Source of the DNA: Cepaea nemoralis
Taxonomy: Eukaryota > Mollusca > Gastropoda > Stylommatophora > Helicidae
Direction of reading: 5' to 3'
NCBI GenBank assembly: GCA_014155875.1
Contig: JACEFZ010003413.1
Location: 69,501-133,500, forward strand
DNA: 64,000 nucleotides
Shown here: in pieces, positions 45,410 to 56,184 of the stretch
How the letters are laid out: each line of letters opens with the position of its first letter
Position numbering within the stretch: position 1 is the stretch's first letter
Notes under the pieces: model-generated
Seen by the model: the letters and a program-made list of their open reading frames with translations, nothing else
What the model was told of the DNA's origin: nothing
The model's database searches: none
Program-made: the position numbers and the translations under genes

Positions 45410-46290
45410 CTTATATATAAATAAGTGTCGTATGTCGGTCTGTATTCTTGTCTGTATGTCCTTTATTTTGTTCGCGAACGGCCATCCGATTGAGTATGAA
45501 ATTTTCTACACGCCCCTCCTTTCATTCGGAGCTGGCAACTGTCTAGTTTTTTAGTGTGAATCGCCTGCTTACTCATATTATTTCATTTTTCATTTTTCCG
45601 TATAAATTTTATATTTTCGGGTGACCTAACTCCGTAAAATTTATTTCAGAGGGGCCATACTTTTCTGTATCAACTTATAGTCATATTGTGGCCATCGTTT
45701 TCCCAAGACTTTTATAACTCTGGTGTCCATAGTTTAAGTACCGGCCATATTCGTTATAGATAATATGATACATTCTTTAATGGCTTTTCAAAGATTTTAT
45801 AAAATAATGGCACAATGCATAACATTGTAACTCATTCTTTATTTTTGCCTTCAGAAGTTATGGTAGTCATCAGGTGATAGCAAGCGTTTTCATTAAATAT
45901 GGTGGGTGTGAAGGACATTCTTTTAATCACTTTTTTTTTTGTTGTATGAAATTTAATGAGACTTATATGACGACTTTATGAATTAATGAGATGCGCCCCA
46001 CCCGTGACTGGGCGAAGCCGGCAGGGTCGGCAGACAGACAGCAGACATGACAGACAGCAGACATACAGACAGACAGACGATATCGGTAAACGGGGAACTT
46101 ATTGTGACTATTTTATATGATTAATGAGATGCTTCCCCACCATGAGCGGGCATGCCGGCCGGTTCAGAACAGACAGACAGTACAGACAGACAGACCATTC
46201 GTAACGGGACGAGAACTTATATGACTACTTATATGAATTAAATGAGATTGCTCCCCACCAGTGGCTGGGCGAAGCCGGGCAGGGTAGCTA
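45410..46290. mobile_element. Helitron-like non-autonomous element, tentative
   Basis: The left part (GTCTGTATGTCC, TTCGCGAACGGCCATCCGAT) resembles 5' regions I associate with animal Helitrons. The right end GTGGCTGGGCGAAGCCGGG is a short hairpin (GGCT/AGCC) followed within 15 bases by GCTAGT, the CTAG-T type end. This 3' end is present three times at roughly 130-base spacing (about 45995, 46140, 46265), separated by (CAGA)n. No Rep/helicase frame. Confidence 0.45.
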
Positions 46291-46369
46291 GTATGTATAA
46301 TACAATATATCAATTCATCACTTTCTTTCTTACATCAGATTGATAGGTTTACTATTGCATAGAGATGCA

Positions 46370-48065
46370 TTATTTTTCTTGAATGCTGGCTTCTGTTTGC
46401 CCTGTATTCTCCTCAATCTCTGTTGTGCACCTCCCGTCTGATGTTATAAATGCCCCTAGGTATTTAAAATTATCCACTTGGTTTAGAATTTTCCTGTCTA
46501 TTTCCATTTTACATTTGATTGTCACATTTTTCTTTGATATCACCATTGCTACTGTTTTCTTGATATTCAAGGAGAGTCCTTTCTAAGCACTCTCCGTTAT
46601 TACAATGTCCAACATTTTGGTTAAAATATCTACTCCAAATTCTCCCAGTACTTCTAATTCGTATATTGTGATTCCAACTGGCCCAGGTAGTTTTTCCTTC
46701 TTCATATGTTTGACAGCGTCAGCGACTTCTTTTAGAATAATTTGACCTTCTAAGTTACTTTCTTCTGTTAATTCTTCCCTTTCTAGAGCATACAATTCTC
46801 TTATGCACTCATTCCACCTCTTTATTATAGCCTCTTCCTTCAATAATATCTTTCCTGTTTTTGATTTCAAACACCCTCTATTTACTCTTATTTTTTTCCC
46901 CGTGAGCTCAGTGATTTGTCTGTGCATATATGTTTTATTTTTAATTTTTAATATAATTTAATTCAATTTTAATTCACTGCTCGTTTAACCAACTTTCTTT
47001 TGCCTTCACATATTTATCTCTTATTACTATATTTATCTTATCATACTCTTATTTATTATTTTTACTCTGTTTTCAATAACATGTCTTCAGTCATCAAATT
47101 TTGTCTTAGCTTATTAGCTTCTCTTCTGTAGTATTTCTTTGCCAGTGTGATTAATTGAGTCCCTTAACATTTCCCATTATTCATTTATACTCTGAATTTT
47201 AGCTATAGCATTGTACCTATTTCTCACGGTCACTCTAAAATTCTTGAATTTCCTTATTTGCTTTAAGAGCATCTTTATTAAGTCCCATATTCTTACCCAC
47301 TTATTTTCCTCTCTTCATTCATACATTCAGTTGTCCACATAGTGGTTCATGATCACTATTACAGTCAGCACAAGGAATTTTCTTAATATTAATTAATGCA
47401 TTTCTAAATCTTTTATTAATAAGTATGTAGTCAGTTGATTAAGTATTTTCTTAGTCAGGGCTTGTACATGTCTAATGTCGTCTTTTTTGGTGTTTAAACC
47501 AAGTTTTTTTTCCAATTATCATAGTATTGATATTTGCCCATTCTATTAGTTTCTCTCCTCTTTCCATTCGTGTACCTAAGCCACAATTCCCCACTACATC
47601 CTCCATTTTATCCCTTTCCTAACTTTTGCATTAAAATCTCCTAGTATTATTTTTCTTTCTTGTGATTTAATTTGAGACATCGCCAATTCTACTTCATCGT
47701 AAAAGTGTTGTATTTCTTCACCACTATTACTTGTTGTTGGATGCGTATACTTGTATAATATTTATATCTATTGAGTTTGCCTTTCATTTTCACTGTAAAA
47801 TACTTTCTCGAAATACACCAGTAACTATTAATAAACTTGGCTATTCCGTATTTTTAATCCAATAGTAGTCCTGCCCCTTTCTCGTGTGTATCCCCTCCAG
47901 AATAAATTATTGTGTGTTTGTCGGTTATAATTTTTCCCGATCCCTTCCATCTCATCTCACGTATCCCTAGAATATTAATTTTCATGCTTTCCATTTCTCT
48001 TATCACATTGTTCAACTTTCCCAACTCATTTATGTCCTAATATTCCATGTTCCTATTTTAAATGT
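46370..48065 (-). pseudogene. RTE-type LINE: endonuclease plus RT with palm deleted
   Basis: Minus strand from 48000: SMKINILGIREMRWKGSGK and KHTIIYSGGDTHEKGAGLL (AP-endonuclease start), about 47630 KIILGDFNAKV, about 47430-47340 DYILINKRFRNALIN and IPCADCNSDHEPLC (endonuclease end with the S-D-H motif). Then frame 46927-46583: GCLKSKTGKILLKEEAIIKR and AVKHMKKEKLPGPVGITIYE (linker and first RT block). Right after it frame 46570-46370: LNIKKTVAMVISKKNV-like and DNFKYLGAFITSDGRCTTEI (thumb). Fingers and Y-A-D-D palm that belong between 46583 and 46570 are missing, so this copy has an internal deletion as well as stops. Confidence 0.82.
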
Positions 48066-48349
48066 ATGTCCCATTTTAAATTTATTCTTCATGAGTTTTC
48101 AATCAATGGCCAGATAACATTTTGGTGTCACCTGTGGCTCATTACTGTCCCTACCGGACAAGGATGTCCTAAGACAGCCATTAACGTCATTCACGACCTC
48201 TGATAAGTGACTATTCATGACATCTTGAAAAGATAATGTGGTGGTTTCCCCTTACCTTTCACATGCATATTGGCTGTCAGACAAGTATTATTAATTATAA
48301 TTTCTCATTTTATTCCTCTGATACAACCATTTCCTGTTATATAATTTTT
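48066..48349. other. Unassigned sequence
   Basis: No recognised motif; AT-rich. Confidence 0.4.
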
Positions 48350-49160
48350 CTTATTTGTAATCTTTTTTATATTTTCTGCCAATCCTTTCAAGTTGTGTTT
48401 GATTTCTAGATCCTCTGTTTGTTTGCATTTTTTTCTGCAAACACTCTTCTTTGGCACCTCTGCACATGTGACGTATTTCTCTGTCTATTAATGTATATTC
48501 TGGAGTGTTCTTTGTTTTGTTTCTTTGAGTCATTTTACTTAAGCTTTCAGAAGTTATCTACAATTGGTTTTCTTAATTTCCTTCACAGGTAAGTTGGTAT
48601 TTCCAATCTGTATGCTAGCTTTTACACATTCCCATTTGTATTAATTTTCTCCTCATGATTTTCATGTCGATATTGTTCCATGCGTTCAACGATTAACCTA
48701 TCATATTAATTTTTTTACTTCCACCAAGTGTAATGGAAGTATCTCTGGTAGTTTCAAAGCTGATATACCTATTTGAGGTGTCTTCGATGTCCTTATTCAT
48801 ATGTTTTTAAGTTTTATTTGTAATCTTAAAACTACAAGATTGTGGTCAGAGTTGATATGATCACAAGGTATTGTTTTGGCATTTTAAACATTTAAAAAAT
48901 AAAAAATCTATTTCTTATCATAATGTAGTCTAGTTTGGTTTCTCGCTCTATCTCCAGGGCTTTTTAACATATACAGCTTCCTAGGGAAAATTGTGTTCAA
49001 ATAATAAGAAGGTTTTCTTCACACAGCTGTATCAGCCGATCTCCTCTGTCGTTCCTGGTCCATACCATGTTGCCCTACTATCAGCTTATACTTAGTTTTT
49101 CCACCCTTTGCGTTCATGTCTCCCATACAATTAGGACCTCTGATGATTTGACAACTTTCA
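48350..49160 (-). pseudogene. RTE-type LINE endonuclease and linker, second element
   Basis: On minus, near 49130-49020: NCMGDMNAKGGKTKYKLIVG and NDRGDRLIQLCEE. Near 48960-48900: ERETKLDYIMIRNRFFIF. Near 48860-48800: IPCDHINSDHNLVVLRLQIK. Linker frame 48533-48351: TPEYTLIDREIRHMCRGAKE. This is the C-terminal half of the endonuclease and the region before RT. It is a different, equally degenerate copy from 46370-48065. Confidence 0.75.
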
Positions 49161-49210
49161 GTGTTTGTTGTAAGTCTTCTTGCTGTTCATCACTATCATC
49201 AATTGTTAGA

Positions 49211-49305
49211 GCAATCGGTGTCGGGGCTGAACCCTCTACCTCGCCATCACCACACCGAAAGTGTAAGAGCGAGCACGCTTCTCCATTCTGACCACGCTGA
49301 CTTAC
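49211..49305 (-). mobile_element. SINE-4 tRNA-like head
   Basis: Reverse complement of the 12497-12600 unit: GTAAGTCAGCGTGGTCAGAA to GAGGGTTCAGCCCCGACACC. Divergence between the two copies is roughly a quarter of positions by eye. Confidence 0.5.
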
Positions 49306-49604
49306 GCCCAGTGCGTCTTTGGCTCACCACTTCAAGTCCAACTGACTGTAAACTTTATTACAAAGCCTATCATCATCATGATGCAGAATGTCGCTCTATT
49401 TCTCGATCCAATTACAGCTCATTTTCCTTGTGCTTGTTCATGCGCAACGAGTCAGCATTGGTCTGTATTTGTCTTCTTGTAGGTGGTCCCCTGCCTTTTC
49501 TCTCAGTAACCTTGCATGCCATCACTGTCTCTTGGCAACCTACAACATACAATTTATCAAATACAGTACTGTGAAGGAACACATTAAACATATTAGGTAT
49601 GTCG
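49306..49604. other. Unassigned sequence
   Basis: No recognised motif. Confidence 0.4.
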
Positions 49605-50440
49605 CCCCATCATATATACACCAGCATCAATGATGACGTGGATCATATCCTGCTGGTCGACACAACTCCTCATTACATGTATACACCTACCGGCATCAAT
49701 GATGACGTGGATCATATCCTGCTGGTCGACACAACTCCTCATTACATGTATACACCTACCGGCATCAGTGATGACGTGGATCATATCCTGCTGGTCGACA
49801 CAACTCCTCATTACATGTATACACCTACCGGCATCAATGATGACGTGGATCATATCCTGCTGGTCGACACAACTCCTCATTACATGTATACACCTACCGG
49901 CATCAATGATGACGTGGATCAATCCTGCTGGTCGACACAACTCCTCATTACATGTATACACCTACCGGCATCAATGATGACGTGGATCATATCCTGCTGG
50001 TCGACACAACTCCTCATTACAGTATACACCTACCGGCATCAATGATGGACGTGGATCATATCCTGCTGGTCGACACAACTCCTCAATTACATGTATACAC
50101 CTACCGGCATCAATGATGACGTGGATCATATCCTGCTGGTCGACACAACTCCCCATTACATGTATACACCTACCAGCATCAGTGATGACGTGGATCATAT
50201 CCTGCTGGTCGACACAACTCCTCATTACATGTATACACCTACCGGCATCAATGATGACGTGGATCATATCCTGCTGGTCGACACAACTCCTCATTACATG
50301 TATACACCTACCGGCATCAATGATGACGTGGATCATATCCTGCTGGTCGACACAACTCCTCATTACATGTATACACCTACCGGCATCAGTGATGACGTGG
50401 ATCATATCCTGCTGTCGACACAACTTCCCATTACATTTTC
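49605..50440. repeat. 69-bp minisatellite, about 12 units
   Basis: Near-identical units containing ATGATGACGTGGATCATATC and CTGCTGGTCGACACAACTCC. The 69-base unit keeps 23-residue repeats open on both strands (plus DDVDHILLVDTTPHYMYTPT). Single-base indels at 49920, 50020, 50046 and 50085 shift the frame. Very low divergence implies recent expansion. Confidence 0.95.
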
Positions 50441-52960
50441 CGGCACCCATGTTTGGCTGGGTTGCTCTGAGAGCCCACGTCTATTTGGAAAATAACCCCC
50501 ACCTCTGTCTAGTCTAGTCTAGTCTTTCCTTTTGGGCCTAAGGCGGCGCATAGGGCAGAAGTCGTGGCTCTCCATGGTTGTGCTTAGCGCTAACATTTAG
50601 AGCCAGAAATCTGATTCTGTAACAACGGTGAGTTTTATGATGGCGGATTGTCAAGCCGCCGATCAACCGACTTAAGTTAAGCTAGAAGAAAACACGTCCA
50701 ACCATCCTGACCAAGCCGGAAACTCTCTCAACAAACAAGCAAGCTAAAGCCCGTGGTCACCGCACCACATCACCCTACACGGGTCTCACGAACTGTGAGC
50801 AGCCGTGAACAGGCCAAACATATCTGTGTTGGGCAGACAGGTTCAGGACAGCGAGACGGACCTCAGGAACTTATAAAATAGCCATGCACAAATACACAAT
50901 TATACATATAGGAAGTGATAAACATGTAATAGGTGTGGGACTACTGTTTGATGAGAAAACAGCTAAATTAATAAATGGTTATTGTATATGTCACCTCTGT
51001 GGGTGTTCTAAATCGTCATTACCTGGTGTTTTTGTTGCTGTTGTTGTTGCTTTTGTTGTTTTTCTGCTTCTTGTTTTTGAACCTTGTCCTCTTCTTCTAT
51101 TACCCCTACAAGTTCAACTTCAGAAGAGACGTTGTATTAGGATACACCTTAGTCTTAGATTAATAATCTCGGGGGAATATTAATTTGAAAATTAGCGTAA
51201 TGGGCAGGAAATCGTATACGCGGTAAAAACTCCAACATGGAGAAGGCATCACAAGGGGCTTCCGATCATCAGAAGTAGCCCCTCTCACATCGTCGAATGT
51301 TTCAGCTCTTTTACTACCATATACTCTTAGGGGGCGTGCCCTTCCGTGTCATGACTCCGTTCGTTTATCGTACTTTCCCCACATCGACATCGCTAAATGT
51401 GTCTGGCCAGAAGAGGGCGAACACTGGGCACCCGGTGCATCTACCAGCGTTATCCCGCGCATCGTAACTGACCGCGGGGAAGCCAGAAGGAACGGTGATC
51501 GAGTGCATCGTCGGGACGATCAACTTAAATATCCTCAGCTCTGTGGGGACAGACCCGGCTGAGATCTTCTACCGACTCACCTGCCACGGTGGTGGCGACG
51601 CGCTGTTTATCACCCTGGGGTGCACTGATACACTTCATCAGCCCAGTTTTAATCGCATTTCCTGTTGCGTGGTGATGCTTTCACGACAAACACGCGACCT
51701 ACCTGGTCTTAACTGATCTAGTGTCGAAGGAAAATATATCGTCAGTTATGACCTACTATTTGGACAGAAGGACGATATATCGCCATACTAAGGTCATCTT
51801 GTTATTTGTTTTGTTTCCCGGTATCTTCCGCAGTTTTAATGATCAGTGAACGTAAATTTACATTATAATACTTGTTAATTTGATTGTGTAACAAGTCTTG
51901 TCCATATCTACTTTTTGTTCGGGACTCAATCAGTTACGGCTGAAATCAAAGTCTGTATGTTGTTCCGTTTGTCGATGCTCCTTCTTCTTCTGCGTTCATC
52001 TGGAATATTGTTTTTTTTTAAAATGTAATTGTGTTGTGCCTGTTTACAGCAAAGCTGCGATATTTGCACCTTTCGGCTGACACCTCCGACTTCTGAGGAC
52101 AGTTGCTGACCGGGTTAACCTTCCCGGGGGTTTCACGATTCGATTCGACTCAACCATTACCCCTAAACAGTTCAACCTCTAGGAGAAGTTATATTAGGTT
52201 CCATCCCTCGGTCAGATTAATAATCATGTGACGGCGTCAGCCAGAAATAGCAGCTGCCCGTAATTTTACCCTCACAAGCTTATTAATTTGAAGATGATTG
52301 TTGACCATTGTGGGAATGATGTTATATAAGTTTGTCGTTCCGTGGGTCGTTCCTTATAGTTAATGCAAACTTATAGTTATAGATTATAGTCAATGCAAAA
52401 TCTGGATTACATTTGTACATTTGGATGTTCGCAGGCGTCGTGTAGTTCATGTACAGTCCTCAAACCCTCAGTGTATTATATATAGGAGCAGCCATAACTG
52501 GAACAATTCATCAGACAAAGGAATTGGCCCGATATTGCAATCCATTCATAATCCCAATCAGGAATTCAGTTTTTGAGGTAACCGATGCCATCTCTCCCTG
52601 AGACTCTCCGTCTGATGTCACTGATGCATGCAATTTATATATCTCGTTTCTTCTTCGTTCCGAATAACTTATCCAGATATTGCTGTTCGGTATTGATTTT
52701 ACATTTTTGCTTATCCATTATTCCTCAACTTGCAGACAGCGGGGGTTGGAATTACCAGCATATTGTATCATTGTCCGATATGTCTTCAGCATTTTACATG
52801 ATCGGATTCACGGAGGGATTTTTTTTTTAGGCGCCCCAATTAGACAGAAAATTACAGGCACGGAAAAAATGAATAAAAGACATCCTCTATGTAAGCAAAA
52901 TGTGAGAACAGACAGGATGAAGCAATAACTGTAATAAACGGATCGATTATCCCCGCTTGT
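50441..52960. other. 2.5 kb without identifiable gene; scattered dispersed repeats
   Basis: (AGTCT)n at 50505-50526 leads into a block that may be a SINE. 51100-51190 (ACAAGTTCAACTTCAGAAGA ... TTAGATTAATAATC) and 52150-52240 (AACAGTTCAACCTCTAGGAG ... TCAGATTAATAATC) are related copies of an unnamed repeat. 51247-51275 is a hairpin (AGGGGCT/AGCCCCT). A GC-richer frame at 51495-51716 has no motif. Confidence 0.45.
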
Positions 52961-53111
52961 GTACCTAGGCATTTCAATTATCTCCCTTGGTATTCTTATA
53001 GAGATAAAAACACATTTATTAGTAGGGACAAAAAACTGGACAATATTGTCGGGGATTACCGTAGGTACACATAGACTACACAATATAGTCTGGGAATATC
53101 TAGGTATACCT
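52961..53111. repeat. Palindrome-rich minisatellite, left part (resumes 53624-53700)
   Basis: Units of about 40 bases built on ACAATATTGTC and CTAGGTATACCTA, both near-palindromic. Two SINE-1 copies split it. Confidence 0.75.
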
Positions 53112-53366
53112 AAGTTAAAATTAGTGGCATATCCGTTATAGGACGTAGCAGTCAACCTCAACATTTTTTCTCTGTTCGTGATTTATTGGCAAGTATACGT
53201 TCAGTAGTCTTGTCATTGCTTTCTGAACGATCGGCATCACATACCAATTTTAAAAAGAAAAGCCCAATGCAAGGCTGTCTGCTGCAAAATCGCCTGCAGC
53301 TGTGTTTCGAAAGCGGTATGCGGAATTACGAACAGCGAACGTAACTCCTTTGCCAAGTAGCAAGCT
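53112..53366 (-). mobile_element. SINE-1 (subfamily with CAGCTGTGTT), TSD CTAGGTATACC
   Basis: CTAGGTATACCT at 53100-53111 and 53365-53376 flank it. The head ends CTTTGCCAAGTAGCAAG and the body holds CGCCTGCAGCTGTGTTTCGA. Confidence 0.88.
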
Positions 53367-53376
53367 AGGTATACCT

Positions 53377-53623
53377 TTTTTGTGTGTTTGCATATCCTTT
53401 TACAGGACATCGCTGTCAACATCAACATCTTTCAGCTGATTGTTGATTTCTTGGCAAGATTAAGCTCAGTAGTTTGCCATTGCATTCTGAGCGACCGGCT
53501 CACATACCCCCTTAAGTTAACGCCGTGGAGACAACTGCTACCGATTCTCGCGCACGTCACGTTACTCACGAGAGTAAACGGGATTACGGAGAAATTGTGT
53601 AGCTCCTAACCATGGAGACCGGC
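53377..53623 (-). mobile_element. SINE-1 (second), TSD AGGTATACCT
   Basis: AGGTATACCT at 53367-53376 and 53624-53633. The tail is a T-run and the body is of the CTTGGCAAGATTAAGCTCAG subfamily. Two SINEs of different subfamilies therefore share one target motif back to back. Confidence 0.9.
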
Positions 53624-53700
53624 AGGTATACCTAGACTTGACAATATTGACAGGGAATACCTAGGTATACCTATACCGGACAATAGTGTCTAGGTATACA

Positions 53701-54024
53701 ATGAAGTTAGATAAAGACCGTAGCGTGGCGACTAGACACCCGCCTGAAGCACCGATGGTTTTCGGTTAGATCCGCATCCTGGCGTTTCCGAATATTTTTT
53801 TTTAATATACCTGGGCAGCCCAGAAAGACCCAAACTAAAATGGGTACAAAGACATGTCTGGGGCAGTAAAAACGGAATACCAGAAACATCCGCCACAGAG
53901 TGCCTTTGTAGAAAGCACATCAACTGACACATCCGCCACAGAGTGCAGTTATAGAAAGCACATCGGATTTTGTTTTGATAAAATAGGTTGTGGTTTTTTC
54001 GCCTGAAATAATAAGCATACCCAA
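53701..54024. other. Unassigned; 55-bp tandem duplication at 53885-53975
   Basis: ACATCCGCCACAGAGTGC occurs twice with a shared AGAAAGCACATC. Otherwise unassigned. Confidence 0.5.
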
Positions 54025-54560
54025 TCATGGCGTGCATGGCTCCCTGGCGTAGGTGTTTACGTCTTTCTCCGTATCCCGTATATTATCGTGAGTACCGTAA
54101 CCTGCGCGGGAAACGGTAGCGGTTCTCGCCGCTTTGGTAACTTACGTAATCGTGCCTGTGTGTTGTTTGTCCATCAACAATGATGATGACTATTCATTTC
54201 GTCCAGTGGGGTTGAAAGTATGGAGCCGTGAGTTCTAAGATGGCTGATAATGCCTATTTTGGTTCGAAATGTTCTTTGACAATGTGGGCAAAGAATGCTT
54301 GACGTTCCAGGAGGAGGATCTCCTGCAGTGGTTTTTCTGTCCAGCCTTTTCTTCACAGCTCTTGCAGTCCTGGTTGCTTCACACGTGACTGCACCCTTGC
54401 GTAATGATTTACGCACGAATTACGGTCTTTAGCAGCAGTCTCCCAGGTGTCGTGATGAATTCCAAAAGCTTTCAGTGAGATTGTTATGCCTAGTACATCA
54501 ACAGCAGCTGAAAAGGCTGATGTTGACTGCAACGTCCTGTAAGGGATATGCAAAACAAAA
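54025..54560 (+). mobile_element. SINE-1 split by a LINE fragment
   Basis: 54025-54150 has the plus-strand head (TGGCTCCCTGGCGTAGGTGT, TTTCTCCGTATCCCG, AACTTACGTAATCG). 54478-54560 has the 3' part (AGCAGCTGAAAAGGCTGATG, CGTCCTGTAAGGGATATGC). The middle is replaced by a LINE end (54170-54470). Order and strand are consistent with one SINE disrupted by a later insertion. Confidence 0.62.
54170..54470 (-). pseudogene. LINE ORF2 C-terminus with C2H2 finger
   Basis: Frame 54416-54174 reads CEATRTARAVKKRLDRK then LCPHCQRTFRTKIGIISHLR and TH, the terminal finger typical of animal non-LTR ORF2 proteins, followed by a stop after HHHC. A CAT-rich 3' tail follows (ATGATGATG on plus at 54180). It has the same domain type as 2290-2523 but a different family. 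Confidence 0.68.
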
Positions 54561-54584
54561 GTCATGACATTCGTCTGCATCTCT

Positions 54585-54711
54585 TACGAACTTTATTTTC
54601 ACAGGTTGACATATTGGGCACATAGGCCCGTCTTATATTCGACTTTTCCAACCGCTGTTCTTTCGTACATCACTTATCTTTTGTGCATGTTGCATTGACA
54701 TATAAAAAAAA

Positions 54712-54715
<4 letters not shown>
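54585..54715 (-). mobile_element. LINE-V 3' terminal scrap
   Basis: GAACTTTATTTTCACAGGTT and TTGGGCACATAGGCCCGTCT match the LINE-V end; diverged copy. Confidence 0.65.
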
Positions 54716-54789
<74 letters not shown>

Positions 54790-54861
54790 GAACACACACA
54801 CAAACACGCACACACACACACAAACAGACAATCCTCCCACACACATACATACACATACATA

Positions 54862-54915
<54 letters not shown>
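54716..54915. repeat. (GA)n then (CA)n microsatellites
   Basis: 54716-54788 GA; 54790-54915 CA with ATAC interruptions. The Ser-Leu and Cys-Val frames are artefacts. Confidence 0.97.
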
Positions 54916-54918
<3 letters not shown>

Positions 54919-55428
54919 AATTCCTAACCCTTAGCCTAAATGCCATCAAGAAGCAACTGTTTTATAACTTTCCATTTGCTCCATATTTCAGCCCAGTAGT
55001 AAAGTTACATTTTTATTTTTTTCTTCAACTGTCATCCTTTTTTTGTGTCTCCCACACTCCCCCACATTGAAACAGCTATATGCGAGATCACCTCATCTCC
55101 TCATGGCCTCCCTTCGCCCATCATGCCGGCTTCGATCTAATGAACCATAATGCATTACGCCAATCATTGGCAATTAGACGCAAAAAACATTATCGCATCT
55201 CACAAAAGCAGCAATTTGTTTCATCCAATCTTGAACACTTACGCGGCCAGCTTTATATGTTACGGCATTCTACGAGCTATGACTTTGCTGCTGTCTGTGT
55301 GTGTTGGCAAGTGGTTTCATATGTGTAGTAACAGAAAACAGATAGCAACTACCTTATGTGTTTCTTCATTTCATATGTTAATTGTTTATATATTATGGGA
55401 GTTTATGGTATCATCATATGTGCCAAGC
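54916..55428. other. Unassigned sequence
   Basis: No recognised motif; the 82- and 167-codon plus frames overlap the antisense of the RTE relic next door. Confidence 0.4.
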
Positions 55429-55429
55429 T

Positions 55430-55630
55430 TGCTAAGCGTCGGCGGTCATGTTTCTCCATCTTGCATGATCACTAGCGTCGAGGATCATCTCTGTGTTGTT
55501 GTCTCAGCATACCACGTGTCTAAGCCATCCAGGTATATACTTCTCTGCCTTCCCTTTGTTCTTTTCCTCTCAATCTTGACAGTTGTCAACAACATGTCCA
55601 GTTTATTTCTTCTCATAAGGTACCCAAAAA
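55430..55630 (-). pseudogene. RTE-type ORF C-terminus
   Basis: Minus translation: LMRRNKLDMLLTTVKIERKR, RQRSIYLDGLDTW and a final HD-rich block, homologous to 17155-17395 and 58440-58665. Broken by stops. Confidence 0.65.
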
Positions 55631-55859
55631 TAATGGTGATTGTCTACGTGTAATTTCTCTAATCAGTTTACGGTTTTCATTTGCTTCTTGTAGAACTTGC
55701 TCATTGGTTTTCCTGTCTGTTCATGGCCTGTGGTTATGAAATGCAGTTTCAAGATTCCGCGACATAGCGAGATGAGTTTTCGTAATCAACGGCTGGCGAT
55801 TTAGAAAAATAATCCATAAGGTTGCTACTACTTTTTCTAGAAGCTGCCATTACTAGGAG
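55631..55859. other. Unassigned sequence
   Basis: No recognised motif. Confidence 0.35.
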
Positions 55860-56165
55860 TTAACAAGAAAGAGGAGAAAGAAGAAAAGGAGGGGTATGAA
55901 GAAGAAGCCTCTTGTTCTCCCGATGTCTCTCGTGTCTGACCGTGCCAATTGTTACTACCGAGTCTCTTATTCTGGACAATGATGTGGATTCACTGGCGCC
56001 AATGTTCTCCGCTCTCGACATCTCTCTAAGGACATTAATAACATCGGTACGATCCATGAGTTGGCCATCTGCAGGGGATGCAGTGCCAGCCAGTTCATCA
56101 GCTCGTTTATTTCCCTCGACTCCGGCATGTAGGGGAAAGAAGATGAATATGGCTCAACGTACAAC
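55860..56165 (-). pseudogene. RNase H-bearing LINE fragment
   Basis: MDRTDVINVLREMSRAENIG with STSLSRIRDSVVTIGTVRHE matches the region after RNase H of the element at 33672-34211 (MDRADVTNVLKDMARTEDF). Upstream 56150-56060 retains the reverse of a G-x-E-x-N-E-x-A-D-E-L block. It joins the 54-bp array at about 56185. Confidence 0.75.
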
Positions 56166-56184
56166 AGATCTCCGCAGAAATGTT

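Noticed and set aside
51495..51716. GC-richer 73-codon frame that might be a transferred gene
   Set aside because: No motif, no start context or neighbours supporting it, and length within chance expectation.
54633..54949. Membrane-like Val/Cys and Ser/Leu frames
   Set aside because: Translations of adjacent CA and GA microsatellites.
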